Of a stretch of DNA of 64,000 bases, positions 46,382 through 57,653 are shown in pieces (position 1 is the stretch's first letter; each line of letters opens with the position of its first letter). Location of the stretch: assembly GCA_015179025.1 (NCBI GenBank), contig WHUX01000035.1, forward strand, positions 62,001-126,000, read 5' to 3'. This stretch comes from Terfezia claveryi. Taxonomy: Eukaryota; Ascomycota; Pezizomycetes; Pezizales; Pezizaceae. The notes under the pieces are model-generated. The model had not been told where the DNA came from and ran no database searches. It saw only the letters and a program-made list of their open reading frames with translations. The translations under genes and the position numbers were made by a program.

Positions 46382-47511
46382 AGAGAGTTGATGTCAGAGC
46401 GGGTGAGTATAAGGATGGTATAGCTAGGGGAATTTTGTTGTGGCTTGGCAGAGGGTGAAGCATTTGTAAAAGTTGATATCACAGCTCTATAAATGGTTGT
46501 TTGTGATGCGGTAGTTAATTTAGTCTGGTTGGCACAACCCCCGGTATAAGACTAGGAGTTATGTAATCCCTGGGTTATGAACCTAAATGAGTTTAGTACT
46601 CTTGCTACTACCTAGCTTCTCTGAGGTCTAGAAGGCCTTTTGTTGACTATAGCCTTTTTTGGGTTGCCGGTCCCCTAATACTACTACCCCTTGTGGCTAG
46701 TTGTTGTCCCTGTCTACTGCATTTTAGACCCCCCAACAGGACTGCTCGGGTAGTTTCGATCAGATCCTCGTAGAGAGTCTCCTCGGTGTGCGAGACTAAC
46801 AGGTAGGTTAGACCGCAAGTTGCCATCCCGAAGGCAAGAGCATGGACTCGATTGAAGCTTCCGATTGGTGTTGGTAGAAGGGGGCCCGAAACCAGCAGGA
46901 AACTGGAACAACTCATGGCTAAGTGAAGACAAATATCGCAGCTCTCTTGATTTTAGCGGAGGTATTTATATTCACGACGAAGGCATCCGCCCTATACAGT
47001 CCACCAATGTCACATGTGATACCTCCGAAAAAGCAAGGACAAAAAGCAATCACGATAGGGGACTTGATAGTACAGGGCTCCTGTTTCTTCTTTGACTTTT
47101 CGGAATGTTCTGAACTCTGCCCTACAAGTCCAAGCGGCTATTCACTGGACCAGGTTCTCCTCCCACAAGTTGTTGCAACTTTGTGGGCCATCTAGGTACC
47201 GCTTATGCCACACAGAATCGTAAACTGTGTGGTGTGTCGGTATGGCAAGTATTGAAGAACAGGGCTTTCAGAGTTAGCCACAATTGGAAGAGCTCGTTTT
47301 GTTAATTGCCCTTTGAATTCTGAAAGGTGCTGAATAAGTAGGGTATACATTACCCTGAATTGTGAACTGCCTGAGGATCATGTACTCAATTGCTTGTATA
47401 TTTACAGCCACAAGACCTAGCTATGCTCATTTCTGCAAGCCAAAATCCCTACTTAGAGATGCTAGATCTCTGAAAGATAAATGTACTAAACGTGTGATCC
47501 AAGTCTACTCC
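46382..47511. other. Intergenic, no gene recognised
   Basis: Holds one MITE end (46521) and coding-like but unrecognised minus-strand frames at 46647-46932 (…FGMATCGLTYLLVSHTEETL). Confidence 0.35.
46521..46538 (+). repeat. End of the TAGTCTGGTTGGCACAAC family
   Basis: Exact 18-bp match to the tips at 823 and 2284. A second TAGAC-like tip (AAGACTAGG) follows 16 bp on, but no full right end. Confidence 0.6.
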
Positions 47512-48069
47512 TAGTCTGGTTGCCCCCCCTCCAACTCTACCATTACCCTAAAAAGACAAAGTTGAATACCATTATTACCAACAAAATAAGAAAAGCGACA
47601 CCAGGTTAATTTTCCAGACCCCTTCAACTTGGACAGGAGTAGAAGGGGAGGATGGGGAGGGGAGGGAAAGATCCATTAGATAAGTTCGCAGTTTCTTATA
47701 CGATAGGAATAGTCGCTGTAGAAATGGTTTGGTAATAGTTACGTTATTTCCCACAAGCAAACATAAATTAATTACCAAACAAAGAGCACGGCAGATTTCC
47801 TCCCATTTAACTAGATTCTTTGCTGCCAAACGAGCCAAAGTACAATATCTTGCATGAGCAAGGTCGTCCGGCAGAAAGTGAGTAAGCTTTATATAATACT
47901 TAAGGTTTCCGATCAATAATTTATTGCTCCGTAAGGAAATTCGGAAGTTGATTGAATGGGTGATCCAGAAAATTGAAAGAACTGTTCAGGCTAAGTAAGG
48001 AGCACAAAGGGGGGTAAGGGGAGGGAAGGTGCGGGTAGGGGTCTGTGGAGGGGTAGTGCAACCAGACTA
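47512..48069. mobile_element. 558-bp TA-flanked MITE with short inverted tips
   Basis: TAGTCTGGTTGC at 47512-47523 and GCAACCAGACTA at 48058-48069 are inverted; the next bases also resemble each other (CCCCTCCA versus TACCCCTCCAC). Outside the TA dinucleotides there is no further duplication. A 113-codon minus-strand frame inside (47575-47916) has no transposase motif. Confidence 0.5.
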
Positions 48070-48247
48070 GGGTAGAGGCAGGTCAAGAGAAGAAAACAAG
48101 CAAGCTTGGGAGGGGGGTTTACCTACTTCCCCATCCGGTTTGAACCCTTATTCAGCCCCTACCCACTAGGTACAACAATAGTCTTATATATCAATGTCAA
48201 ATAAACAAACACCCTGTTATCCACATCTCCTATTAACATCTATAAAG

Positions 48248-48893
48248 ATGATCAACGCGGTCCTAATATTCAACAACGCTGGCCAACCCCGCCTGACCAA
48301 ATTTTACTCCCACGTCGTATGTCTCCTTCCTGCCACCCCCCTGCCCACCCAGGTATATAGTATCTAGCATCTAGTACTTAGTATCTAACGCATCCCCCGA
48401 TTCACAGGACATCTCCCTACAACAGCGGCTCCTCTCCGAAATATTTTCTCTCGTCTCCACCCGCCCTCCCTCCGCCTGCAACTTTCTCCCTCTCCCTCCC
48501 CTCCTCACATCCACCCAATCCGCCTTCTCGTCCCCCACGAGCTCCTCCCTCGCCCCCGAACCAATCCAAATAATCTACCGTCACTACGCAACACTGTTCT
48601 TCATCATCATCTGCGACGGTGCTGAGTCTGAGCTTGGATTATTAGATCTTATACAGGTTTTTGTCGAGGCCCTGGATAGAGTGTTTGAGAATGTGTGCGA
48701 GTTGGATTTGATTTTCAATTTCGAGGTGCTGCATCAGGTGTTGGCAGAGGTGATTCAAGGCGGGTGTGTGGTGGAGACGGATATTGGGAGGATTGTGGCC
48801 GCGGTGAGGACGCAGAGGAGGGTGGCGAAGAGGCCGGATGTTGGTGGGCGTAGTGGGCGTAGTGGGGGGTTAGGTGGGGTGGGAGGGAGATAG
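48248..48893 (+). CDS. APS3: AP-3 adaptor complex sigma subunit
   Basis: Exons 48248-48316 and 48408-48893 give 184 aa; donor GTATGT, acceptor CACAG, in phase. Landmarks: MINAVLIFNNAGQPRLTKFY at the start, LQQRLLSEIFSLVSTRPPSA, IIYRHYATLFFIIICDGAES, ELGLLDLIQVFVEALDRVFE and ELDLIFNFEVLHQVLAEVI, the longin-type fold of small adaptor subunits; LDLIFNF and the ETDIGRI tail fit AP-3 sigma. AP-3 carries cargo from the Golgi/endosome to the vacuole. The C-terminal Gly/Arg tail (GGRSGRSGGLGGVGGR) is low complexity. Confidence 0.92.
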
Positions 48894-50640
<1,747 letters not shown>

Positions 50641-51059
50641 AGATTGATCTCATTATATATTACTTAAAAGCATTAATAGGTTTATTTTTAGAACTGAAAG
50701 TAAAAAGAAAAGGAAGAATACAGTTGCAATAGTTGCAGTATTTCTTAACGATCTATGTGACTTTTATACATAATTGAATCTGCTTAGAAGTTTGCGTATC
50801 TTGATGCACTCTGTTTCGATTTTATTGAAAGTAGGACAATGATGAATTTATGTTCACAGGTATCCTGGCTTTGAGCACAAGACCATAAAGCTACCAATAA
50901 GATTGCACCGGCTACACAAAGAAAAAAGGAATTGTAAAAGCGAAAAAAACAAATTGAGAAAAACAAGCAAAATCAAGTTTGCTTCTGGGTTTTTGAAAGA
51001 ATCTGATAAAGAAACAGCTTTATCACATGTGGCATTCGTCGTGAGCTGGTTCCTTTGGA
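50641..51059. other. Intergenic, AT-rich
   Basis: No gene recognised. Confidence 0.35.
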
Positions 51060-51847
51060 CGACCGTTATTATAACATCCAATGCTCACTGCGGCATATAT
51101 GCATGCAATCGACCAGAACGGGGCATCTATGTTCCTTCTCTTTCTCCATATGAGAAAACATTGCTAAGAGCGGCTCACTTATCTGTAACAATTAGCCAAA
51201 GTATGTGATCGTTTACCGGAGTCCATGCAACCTATATCTCGTTTCCACCACTGCTCTCACATATTATTGAGAGTAAATACTGCTCCATTACCTCCCTAAG
51301 TGGAGATCTCTTCACCTCTATACCGAAGACAAGCCTTTCTTTCATCAAATCCATAGCAACAAATTCCTACTTACCACCTGTCTCACCGTCCACAGAACTT
51401 ATCCCCGTTCCGTAATTGTATGCACTTCCATCTGGTCTATCGCACAGTATGGGCCCAATAAAGTAGTGAACCTCTCCTTTTTTGCAGCAAGGCATCCCCT
51501 CCATCGCTAGCCAACATTCGCTCTTTATTTGAGAGCGACTGAATCCCAATACCAGCTCCCTTCACTGCTGTATAAGTAATGTACTTGGGCTTTCGCTTCT
51601 TCTAGTTCGAGGCATCATTACCACATCTTCGAAAATAGTCCTGTCGACCGACAAATAAGCATATTACTGAGACCTCATAATCACAATAGCTTACCGTTAA
51701 ACGTGAATGATGATATTCTTCGTTGCCTCTGCGGGAGCCTTTAACACCAAATTACCCTGAACCCACTTTTTTGCAGGCCCCCAGCGTTTTCCATCATCGC
51801 GCAGTAAAGGTGGAGGCCCTGGGACAGTCTGAGGCCCAGGGAATCAA
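51060..51847 (-). pseudogene. Multi-exon gene remnant beside the copia insertion
   Basis: On the minus strand, from the copia LTR inward: acceptor GCCTCAG at 51848, then LRDDGKRWGPAKKWVQGNLV and KAPAEATKNIIIHV; acceptor TCGACAG, then TIFEDVVMMPRTRRSESPS; next GAGIGIQSLSNKERMLASDG, which runs into a six-A run (T6 at 51478-51483) after which the protein-like frame moves to EVHYFIGPILCDRPDGSAYN and YGTGISSVDGETGG with donor GTAAGT; then ERLVFGIEVKRSPLREVMEQ and, after an intron with acceptor TTACAG, ISEPLLAMFSHMEKEKEHRC ending in TAA near 51066. The pieces look like real exons; the shift at the A run and the insertion next door suggest an inactive gene. Family not recognised. Confidence 0.4.
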
Positions 51848-51881
51848 GCCCTAACTAACAAAAATATACAATATACTGGGT

Positions 51882-51886
51882 GTTAC
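51882..51886 (+). repeat. Target-site duplication, left
   Basis: GTTAC immediately before the left LTR; the same five bases follow the right LTR at 57117-57121. Confidence 0.95.
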
Positions 51887-52156
51887 TGTAAGATTACGAG
51901 GTTATGCAGCGAAGGAATCGTGAAGATAATTGATCGTGTATATTCAGAAGAGGAGAGATATCTAGATATCGCTATAGACTTATTGCTATGGTCCCAGTGC
52001 TCTACAGAAGAAATCCCATTTTTCCTACGACATATCCAGCTCCTTATATCCTGCTTTCCCTAATTGAGACCGGCCTCTTTGGGATCCTTGATCCTACCCT
52101 GGTTTCCGCAGAATTCAAACTGTCCTATCTCGGCTAGCGAGAGAGTAATTCCAACA
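51887..52156 (-). repeat. Copia LTR, 3' LTR in element orientation
   Basis: 270 bp, begins TGTAAGATTACGAG and ends TAATTCCAACA on the plus strand. Identical by eye to 56847-57116. Confidence 0.95.
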
Positions 52157-52167
52157 CTCTCCCCTAC
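52157..52167 (-). other. Polypurine tract of the copia element
   Basis: Minus strand reads GTAGGGGAGAG directly upstream of the 3' LTR (TGTTGG...), the expected place for plus-strand priming. Confidence 0.7.
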
Positions 52168-52219
52168 TCGAGCGCCCATACATTCATTCCGGCTGTCATT
52201 AGTTCTTCTTCCGTCATGT

Positions 52220-53713
52220 CTAGGATTGGGGTGTCGTAACTGTCGACATCCATCTGTCTTTCCAGCCATTCACAGAGGTCATCGGCAAGAGCTTCGTCAG
52301 AAGATCCGCTGGGTTGTCCTTCCCTGGTATCGTGCGTATCTTCAAGCGCCCTAGTCGTACTTGCTGTCGGAGATAGTGGAATCGGTGCTCTATATGTCGG
52401 CTCCTCCGTGCGAATTTGGTGGCTTTGCTCAAATTGTAAGCTCCTTCGCTGTCTGTTACTAAGGTTGGTACATTCGTTATTCCTAGCTCCGAGAGAAATT
52501 GGTTCAACCAGGCTGCATCCTTCGCTCCTTCGCAGTCGCTGATGTATTCCGCTTCGGTGATTGACAACGTCACGATGTCCTGCCTTCGACTGTACCATCC
52601 TATCAGTTGGTTCCCCAGTGTCATCAGAACTCCTGTCTGTGATCGGGCTTCCTCCCCTCCGTATGATGCGTCTGCGAATATATTGATTGCCAATTCGTTG
52701 GCTTCTGGCTTCTTTAATTGCAGCCCATCGTACTTTGTCGAGTACAAATACCGCAAGACCTGGAGGGCTGTCTGGTAGTACTTCGGGGTATGATCCTTGG
52801 TCCTTCGTCCTAACAAGTTGACATGAATCGAGATCTCGGGTCTCGTCATTCGAGCGATAAAGAGTAACCCCCCTATTATTGACTGGTATTTTGCCACTTC
52901 CTCGTGGCTTCCGTCGCTGGTGTATTGCTGTGCGTCTAGCGGCAGAGATCGCTTTCCTCCAAAAACTCCATGTTGATTGATCTGAGGTAAGAAGCTTTTC
53001 GTCATTGATTCTATAAGGCGAGTTTGTGTCAGTACAACTTGTTCTTTTGACCAATGTAATTCTATTCCAAGCATATTCGAGGGTTTCCCTCGTTTGTCTA
53101 GCTCAACTCTTCCTTCAATGCCTTTCTCTACTTTGTCGAGATCTTCTTCTGTAGGGGCGATTCCGAGGAGATCATCGACATGAGTCCCAATCACAATATT
53201 GTGACGTGGGGTAGTGTAGGTTCCTTCATCTCCTATGCACTGGTGTATTCCGAGTGTGGAGAGGATATCGCAGAGGGTTTTGAACCACTCGTGGCCGGCT
53301 TGCTTTAGACCATAGAGAGCTTTATCGAGCTTCCAGTACTCAACCTCTCCTTCCTCATTTGTGTCGGTAATGTAGACATCATGTTCAAGGAGGGCTTGTA
53401 GGTATGCAGCCACAACATCCCATTGGCGGATTGCCCAATCTCGGTGGAGGGCAATGACTAGGAGGATTTTGAGCGTTTCAGGGCGCATCATTTGTGCATA
53501 GGTTTCGTCATAGTTAACACCTGCTTCTTGAGTGAATCCCCTCCCAACCTTGCGAGCTTTATATTTCTCAATGCTTCCGTCTGCTTTCCTTTTGACTAGG
53601 TATACCCATTTGGTGTCAACAATCCGTGTTCCTTCAGGGATTTCGGATTTATCGATCTTGGTGTATACCCCATATCGATTCAATTGCTCTCGTTCTTTAG
53701 CTCGAGCTTTAGC
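52220..53713 (-). CDS. Copia polyprotein, reverse transcriptase and RNase H part
   Basis: The same frame as the gag-integrase part, from just after TGA at 53714-53716; the first Met is at 53683 (487 aa from there). Reverse transcriptase motifs: KWVYLVKRKADGSIEKYKAR, GFTQEAGVNYDETYAQ, WDVVAAYLQALLEHDVYI, YGLKQAGHEWF and the catalytic box as THVDDL (usually YVDD). RNase H motifs: FADASYGGEEARSQTG and WYSRRQDIVTLSITEAEYI, SRHIEHRFHYLRQ near the end. No further stop or frameshift was noticed. Confidence 0.93.
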   Translation of the reverse strand, partial: AKARAKEREQLNRYGVYTKIDKSEIPEGTRIVDTKWVYLVKRKADGSIEKYKARKVGRGFTQEAGVNYDETYAQMMRPETLKILLVIALHRDWAIRQWDVVAAYLQALLEHDVYITDTNEEGEVEYWKLDKALYGLKQAGHEWFKTLCDILSTLGIHQCIGDEGTYTTPRHNIVIGTHVDDLLGIAPTEEDLDKVEKGIEGRVELDKRGKPSNMLGIELHWSKEQVVLTQTRLIESMTKSFLPQINQHGVFGGKRSLPLDAQQYTSDGSHEEVAKYQSIIGGLLFIARMTRPEISIHVNLLGRRTKDHTPKYYQTALQVLRYLYSTKYDGLQLKKPEANELAINIFADASYGGEEARSQTGVLMTLGNQLIGWYSRRQDIVTLSITEAEYISDCEGAKDAAWLNQFLSELGITNVPTLVTDSEGAYNLSKATKFARRSRHIEHRFHYLRQQVRLGRLKIRTIPGKDNPADLLTKLLPMTSVNGWKDRWMSTVTTPQS

Positions 53714-56368
53714 TCATTCTTCGGCTTGTGGAGAGTTGCGGGCTTGCTCATCGGTTGGGTGATCTGGGTCAGCTCCTACTGCGAATATCTTCCTCCTGAC
53801 TGGCTGTCGCTCTGATTTCCTGGTACCGACCATGCTTTCCCAATCTCGAGTAGTCTTTCTAGGCCTCTTTAGTGGAGGTGGTGCCATGGGTTGGAGAACT
53901 GGTATCGGTGATTTTGGGTCTTCCAGGATAATGTCGTCTTCCCTAAGCCTTTCACTAGGGGCTTCATCCGGAGATTCTGAGCTGCTAGTCTCCGAATTTT
54001 CTATAGGGACTGGCCGGAGGGCGAGCTTAATCTGGCCAGTGTCTGTTCGCACCTGGTAGCTTTCAAAGCTTTCTGTATAACCGATTATATTGGCTTCATA
54101 GCTTCTTGAAGAGAGCTTATCGGAGATGTCGTAGTTAAAACAGAGGACTCGCTGCCCAAATGGTCTTAGCTTTGTTCGTTCAGCTTCCGGGTCCTTTTTG
54201 AGCATGATTTCGATAGGGGTTTTTCCCTGAAGAGTTTTATGGGGAATCCGATTCTTCGTATAGGCTGCCCAGCTCGAAGCTTTGTCCCACAGGCCTTTAG
54301 GTAGGGCTGATCCTATCAGAGCAGTCCTGCTCATAGTGAGGATTGTTCGGTTTGCTCGTTCAATTATAGCATTTGTTTCGCTATGCTTCGGGATAGTTTC
54401 TTTAGAGGCTATGCCTCGTTGCTTTAGTTCTTCTTGAAGCTCATTATTGCGGAATTCTCCTCCCCAGTCTGCTTGGATTTGGCTGACTCGTAGGGTTGTG
54501 GCTGCTTCCAGTTTATTGATTATTTCCATTAACGCTTTTCCAGTCTCGCTCTTCTTTCGAAGGGGCTGTACAGCTATATACCGGCTGAAGTCGTCCACAA
54601 TTACTAGCAGATATCGATATTGTTTGCTAGGTGTAGGAGGTTCGATTGGTCCGACAAGGTCTGCATGGACCCGTTCTAGAAGTCGGTTTGTCCTAATCTG
54701 TAGATCTTTGGGCTGCTTGGGTGTGGCCGGTTTGGTGGCCTTCCCTTGTTCACACGCCTTGCATCGGATCTTCTCTTTCTGATCCTTCGGGTATTCGGGG
54801 AGAGTTTTGAGGGTTTTATAGGAAATATGTCCATACCTTTCATGTAGGCTGATTGCAGTCTCCTTACTAGTTCCCTCGATTCTTTTGATTCCTGCTCCTT
54901 TCCAGTTTTCGACTGTATTCTCAGGCTTGATCCATATCCCATCAATATCTCGATCCATTTTGTAGAGTATTTTCCTTCCTGTTTTTAGCTCTACCTTGCC
55001 CTTTTTTCCTTGCATGACGAAGTCCTCTGGCATCCGAAGGCCGCTAATAATGTTGCTGTATGTTGGGTCATATAAGCATTGCTCGTGGCGGATGTTGCGG
55101 CCATTGTGTCTGAAGACTAGAGTTCCTAGAGTGTGGCAAATGGATTCGGTTTGATCGTGAGCGGATACCTTGATGCTGAGGTTGTGTTGGACATCGGTAA
55201 GTCGGTCGTATTCGTTGGTCGTATGGTGGGTGGCTGCTGTGTCATATTCATAACACCCTTCACGTCCTACCCTCGTCTTCCCAATCCGAACAACCTTGAT
55301 AGTGACTCCTTCTTCATCAGATTCTTCATTGTCGGAATCTTCCTTTTTAGCCTTCTTGACTTTTTTCTTTTCGCGCTTTTTGGTAAAGCACTCGGATTCT
55401 GTGTGGTTGAGTCCTTTCCATCCTTTGCTGATGCAGTAGTCGCATCTTTTGCCATTATCTCCTTGATCTCGTCCCCTGCCAGCTCCTGTCTTAAGTACTA
55501 CTGGGTTTTGTACCGAATCTCCGGCATTATCTCCTCTCCTTTTCCCCTTTTGCCTACCTGGGACGTATGTCTTGAGATGAGTAGTGATATCGCCATAGGT
55601 AAGTCCACTCTTCATCTGGATATTTTCAATAAGAGTATTGTAGTAGGGCGGAAGAGTGGCTAGCAGAAACGTCCCTTTGGCTTGGTCGTTTTTGCTTAGG
55701 CCTGTCAATATTGTTCCGAATTCTTTAAGGTCGTCTGGGATCGTTCCTCCCAGCATAGATCTCATGAATCCCCACTTTTTGTCGAACTCGCTAATATGTT
55801 CTTCGATTGAACTATTTCTATCGTCATAGCTGAGTTTGATGACTCCAATAAGTAGAGCTCCGAGTGTGGTGACAGTCTTGCCTTCGAATTTGGCCTTCAG
55901 CTCCTTATAGGCTTCGTTGGCTGTCCTGGCTAGTCCGATGATATCTACAACCTCTTTCTCGCAATTTCTTTTCATTGTAAGGATTGCGAAGTTGTTGTCT
56001 TTCTTCCAGGCTTTAGCATCTGCATCTCTGGCTTTTCCGGTGGCTGTGGGATCTGGATCTTGGACATCTCCGGTGACGATTTCCCATATTGTCTCATCTT
56101 TGTGTTCATAGCTGCTAAGCGTTTGCTCAATAGATAGTATCCACTGAGCATAGTCCTGTTGTCCGCTAAGCTTGGGCTCGATTTTTGGGATTGATCGTTC
56201 TTTGGACATGGTTACTGGAGGTGGTGTTGGTGAATCTGGTGGTGGAGGAGGTGGAGTTCTTGCTCTTCGCCCTCTTCTTCGTTGGACCTGAATGTTGACT
56301 GGGAGATTTGGGTATTCGACTTCGTGCTCTGATTCGGTTTCTGGGGCTGGTCCTGCTGTGCCGCTCAT
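53714..56368 (-). CDS. Copia polyprotein, gag-protease-integrase part
   Basis: 884 aa. Begins MSGTAG directly after TAA of the upstream frame (TAAATG). The proline-rich N terminus is followed by a UBN2-type gag (LSGQQDYAQWILSIEQTLSS; FEGKTVTTLGALLIG), a CX2CX9HX4C zinc knuckle (CDYC...H...C), a protease with DTA (YDTAATHHTT), the GAG-pre-integrase zinc motif (ERYGHISYKTL, CKACEQGKATKP) and the integrase core with its DDE residues in HADLVGPIEPP, IQADWGGEF and NAIIERANRT, then KTLQGKTPIEIMLKKDPEAE. It ends at TGA 53714-53716, ten codons before the Met that opens the reverse transcriptase part. Confidence 0.93.
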   Translation of the reverse strand: MSGTAGPAPETESEHEVEYPNLPVNIQVQRRRGRRARTPPPPPPDSPTPPPVTMSKERSIPKIEPKLSGQQDYAQWILSIEQTLSSYEHKDETIWEIVTGDVQDPDPTATGKARDADAKAWKKDNNFAILTMKRNCEKEVVDIIGLARTANEAYKELKAKFEGKTVTTLGALLIGVIKLSYDDRNSSIEEHISEFDKKWGFMRSMLGGTIPDDLKEFGTILTGLSKNDQAKGTFLLATLPPYYNTLIENIQMKSGLTYGDITTHLKTYVPGRQKGKRRGDNAGDSVQNPVVLKTGAGRGRDQGDNGKRCDYCISKGWKGLNHTESECFTKKREKKKVKKAKKEDSDNEESDEEGVTIKVVRIGKTRVGREGCYEYDTAATHHTTNEYDRLTDVQHNLSIKVSAHDQTESICHTLGTLVFRHNGRNIRHEQCLYDPTYSNIISGLRMPEDFVMQGKKGKVELKTGRKILYKMDRDIDGIWIKPENTVENWKGAGIKRIEGTSKETAISLHERYGHISYKTLKTLPEYPKDQKEKIRCKACEQGKATKPATPKQPKDLQIRTNRLLERVHADLVGPIEPPTPSKQYRYLLVIVDDFSRYIAVQPLRKKSETGKALMEIINKLEAATTLRVSQIQADWGGEFRNNELQEELKQRGIASKETIPKHSETNAIIERANRTILTMSRTALIGSALPKGLWDKASSWAAYTKNRIPHKTLQGKTPIEIMLKKDPEAERTKLRPFGQRVLCFNYDISDKLSSRSYEANIIGYTESFESYQVRTDTGQIKLALRPVPIENSETSSSESPDEAPSERLREDDIILEDPKSPIPVLQPMAPPPLKRPRKTTRDWESMVGTRKSERQPVRRKIFAVGADPDHPTDEQARNSPQAEE

Positions 56369-56686
56369 TTAGATGAGCGCTGGGTATATCTGGTCGAAGC
56401 TTATTAGTTGGTCCTCGTACTGGATTTCTTTGTCCAGTAGAGATGTTTCTGCTTCTTGGGTATCAAGGTCGGTTAAGAGATTTCCGAGCTCTTGATGGTT
56501 TTCTTCTATCGCTAGTACCTCGTTGTATAGCCCACTCTTGCGTAATTCCTGTTCTAGGTATTCGGTGTCTGACAGCGATTCTCTTGGAGTTGTGGTGATT
56601 CCTGAAGATTTATTTCCGGAGAGATTCTTGAAAAGTTGCTTGTTCTGACGGTTTATTTTCTTTGACCAGGATCGGTGTGTAGGCAT
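56369..56686 (-). CDS. Small leader frame of the copia element
   Basis: 105 aa, starting MPTHRSWSKKINRQNK with a basic N terminus and an acidic, helical C half (LSDTEYLEQELRKSGLYNEV). It is in the same frame as the gag part and ends in TAA that touches the ATG of gag. It has no known domain; it could be an N-terminal gag extension cut by a stop or a separate small protein. Confidence 0.55.
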   Translation of the reverse strand: MPTHRSWSKKINRQNKQLFKNLSGNKSSGITTTPRESLSDTEYLEQELRKSGLYNEVLAIEENHQELGNLLTDLDTQEAETSLLDKEIQYEDQLISFDQIYPALI

Positions 56687-56828
56687 ATGCTAAGTTTCGC
56701 AGGGTTTCTTTATGTTGCAACAATAGGGCGGCCACGGCTTTTGGGCTTCTGCTTTCTGAACGGCAGTGTTACTGGGTTGGTACCACAGATATCTCAACTG
56801 TCTTTTGTTCTTATTGCTTTTTGCCTTG

Positions 56829-56846
56829 AGCGCCGGGCTCATAACC
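56829..56846 (-). other. Primer-binding site matching the anticodon arm of initiator tRNA-Met
   Basis: Directly inside the 5' LTR. The plus strand reads AGCGCCGGGCTCATAACC, which is the anticodon-stem sequence of a fungal initiator tRNA-Met (GGGCTCATAACC with the CAT anticodon), not a tRNA 3' end. This is the arrangement of Drosophila copia and some relatives, which prime with a 5' half of initiator tRNA-Met. Confidence 0.7.
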
Positions 56847-57116
56847 TGTAAGATTACGAGGTTATGCAGCGAAGGAATCGTGAAGATAATTGATCGTGTA
56901 TATTCAGAAGAGGAGAGATATCTAGATATCGCTATAGACTTATTGCTATGGTCCCAGTGCTCTACAGAAGAAATCCCATTTTTCCTACGACATATCCAGC
57001 TCCTTATATCCTGCTTTCCCTAATTGAGACCGGCCTCTTTGGGATCCTTGATCCTACCCTGGTTTCCGCAGAATTCAAACTGTCCTATCTCGGCTAGCGA
57101 GAGAGTAATTCCAACA
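56847..57116 (-). repeat. Copia LTR, 5' LTR in element orientation
   Basis: 270 bp, identical by eye to 51887-52156. Confidence 0.95.
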
Positions 57117-57121
57117 GTTAC
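57117..57121 (+). repeat. Target-site duplication, right
   Basis: GTTAC, matching 51882-51886. Confidence 0.95.
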
Positions 57122-57653
57122 TCTAGATTACCAATGGTAAGAAACCTACACTGAATATTTTGAAAGCGGTAGTCACATTACCAAAGTAACTTGCCGGTAA
57201 GACGGCTAGCTCTTTAAGCTACAACCAGCATCAAAGGGCTTTCCTTATAAACTTAAACTTCATCTATATGCAGTATTATCAATACAAGATAGTTTGGCTA
57301 ATTGGAGTCTCATGTCACTAGTACCTGAATAACCCTGTTCTTGAACATAAAACCTTCGGGTGAGTTGCAATTCAGATGTCGAACTGTGTGATAAGAAGCC
57401 TCGAATTGAGGTTAGGCCTGTCGAGGGCTCCCCAGGGGCAGGCTGCCATTACCAGTGAGTGGGTCCAGATTCCCCATCTACCCCCAACGGATTTTCTGCC
57501 CCTACCCGGTGGGGAACTCGGGTTACTGACGGAGAATACATATTTACAGAGCAGTCTGCCAGATACATTCGAAGCAGGTGTGCTGTCTCGATTCCGTCAT
57601 ATCTAAGGTCAATACGTGGTTCAAGCTGTCGAAGACCGCTTTCTACGGCTTCA
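57122..57653. other. Region upstream of the threonine aldolase start
   Basis: No separate gene seen. From 57459 the aldolase frame is already open and its last part resembles a mitochondrial presequence. Confidence 0.4.

Larger units (their letters stand above)
51887..57116 (-). mobile_element. Complete Ty1/copia LTR retrotransposon
   Basis: 5,230 bp with 270-bp LTRs at both ends that I read as identical, TG...CA termini, a 5-bp GTTAC target duplication, a primer-binding site, a polypurine tract and a gag-pol reading frame on the minus strand with all copia domains in copia order (gag, protease, integrase, reverse transcriptase, RNase H). The frame is cut by one TAA and one TGA. It lies upstream of, or in an intron of, the decayed gene at 51.06-51.85 kb. 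Confidence 0.97.
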
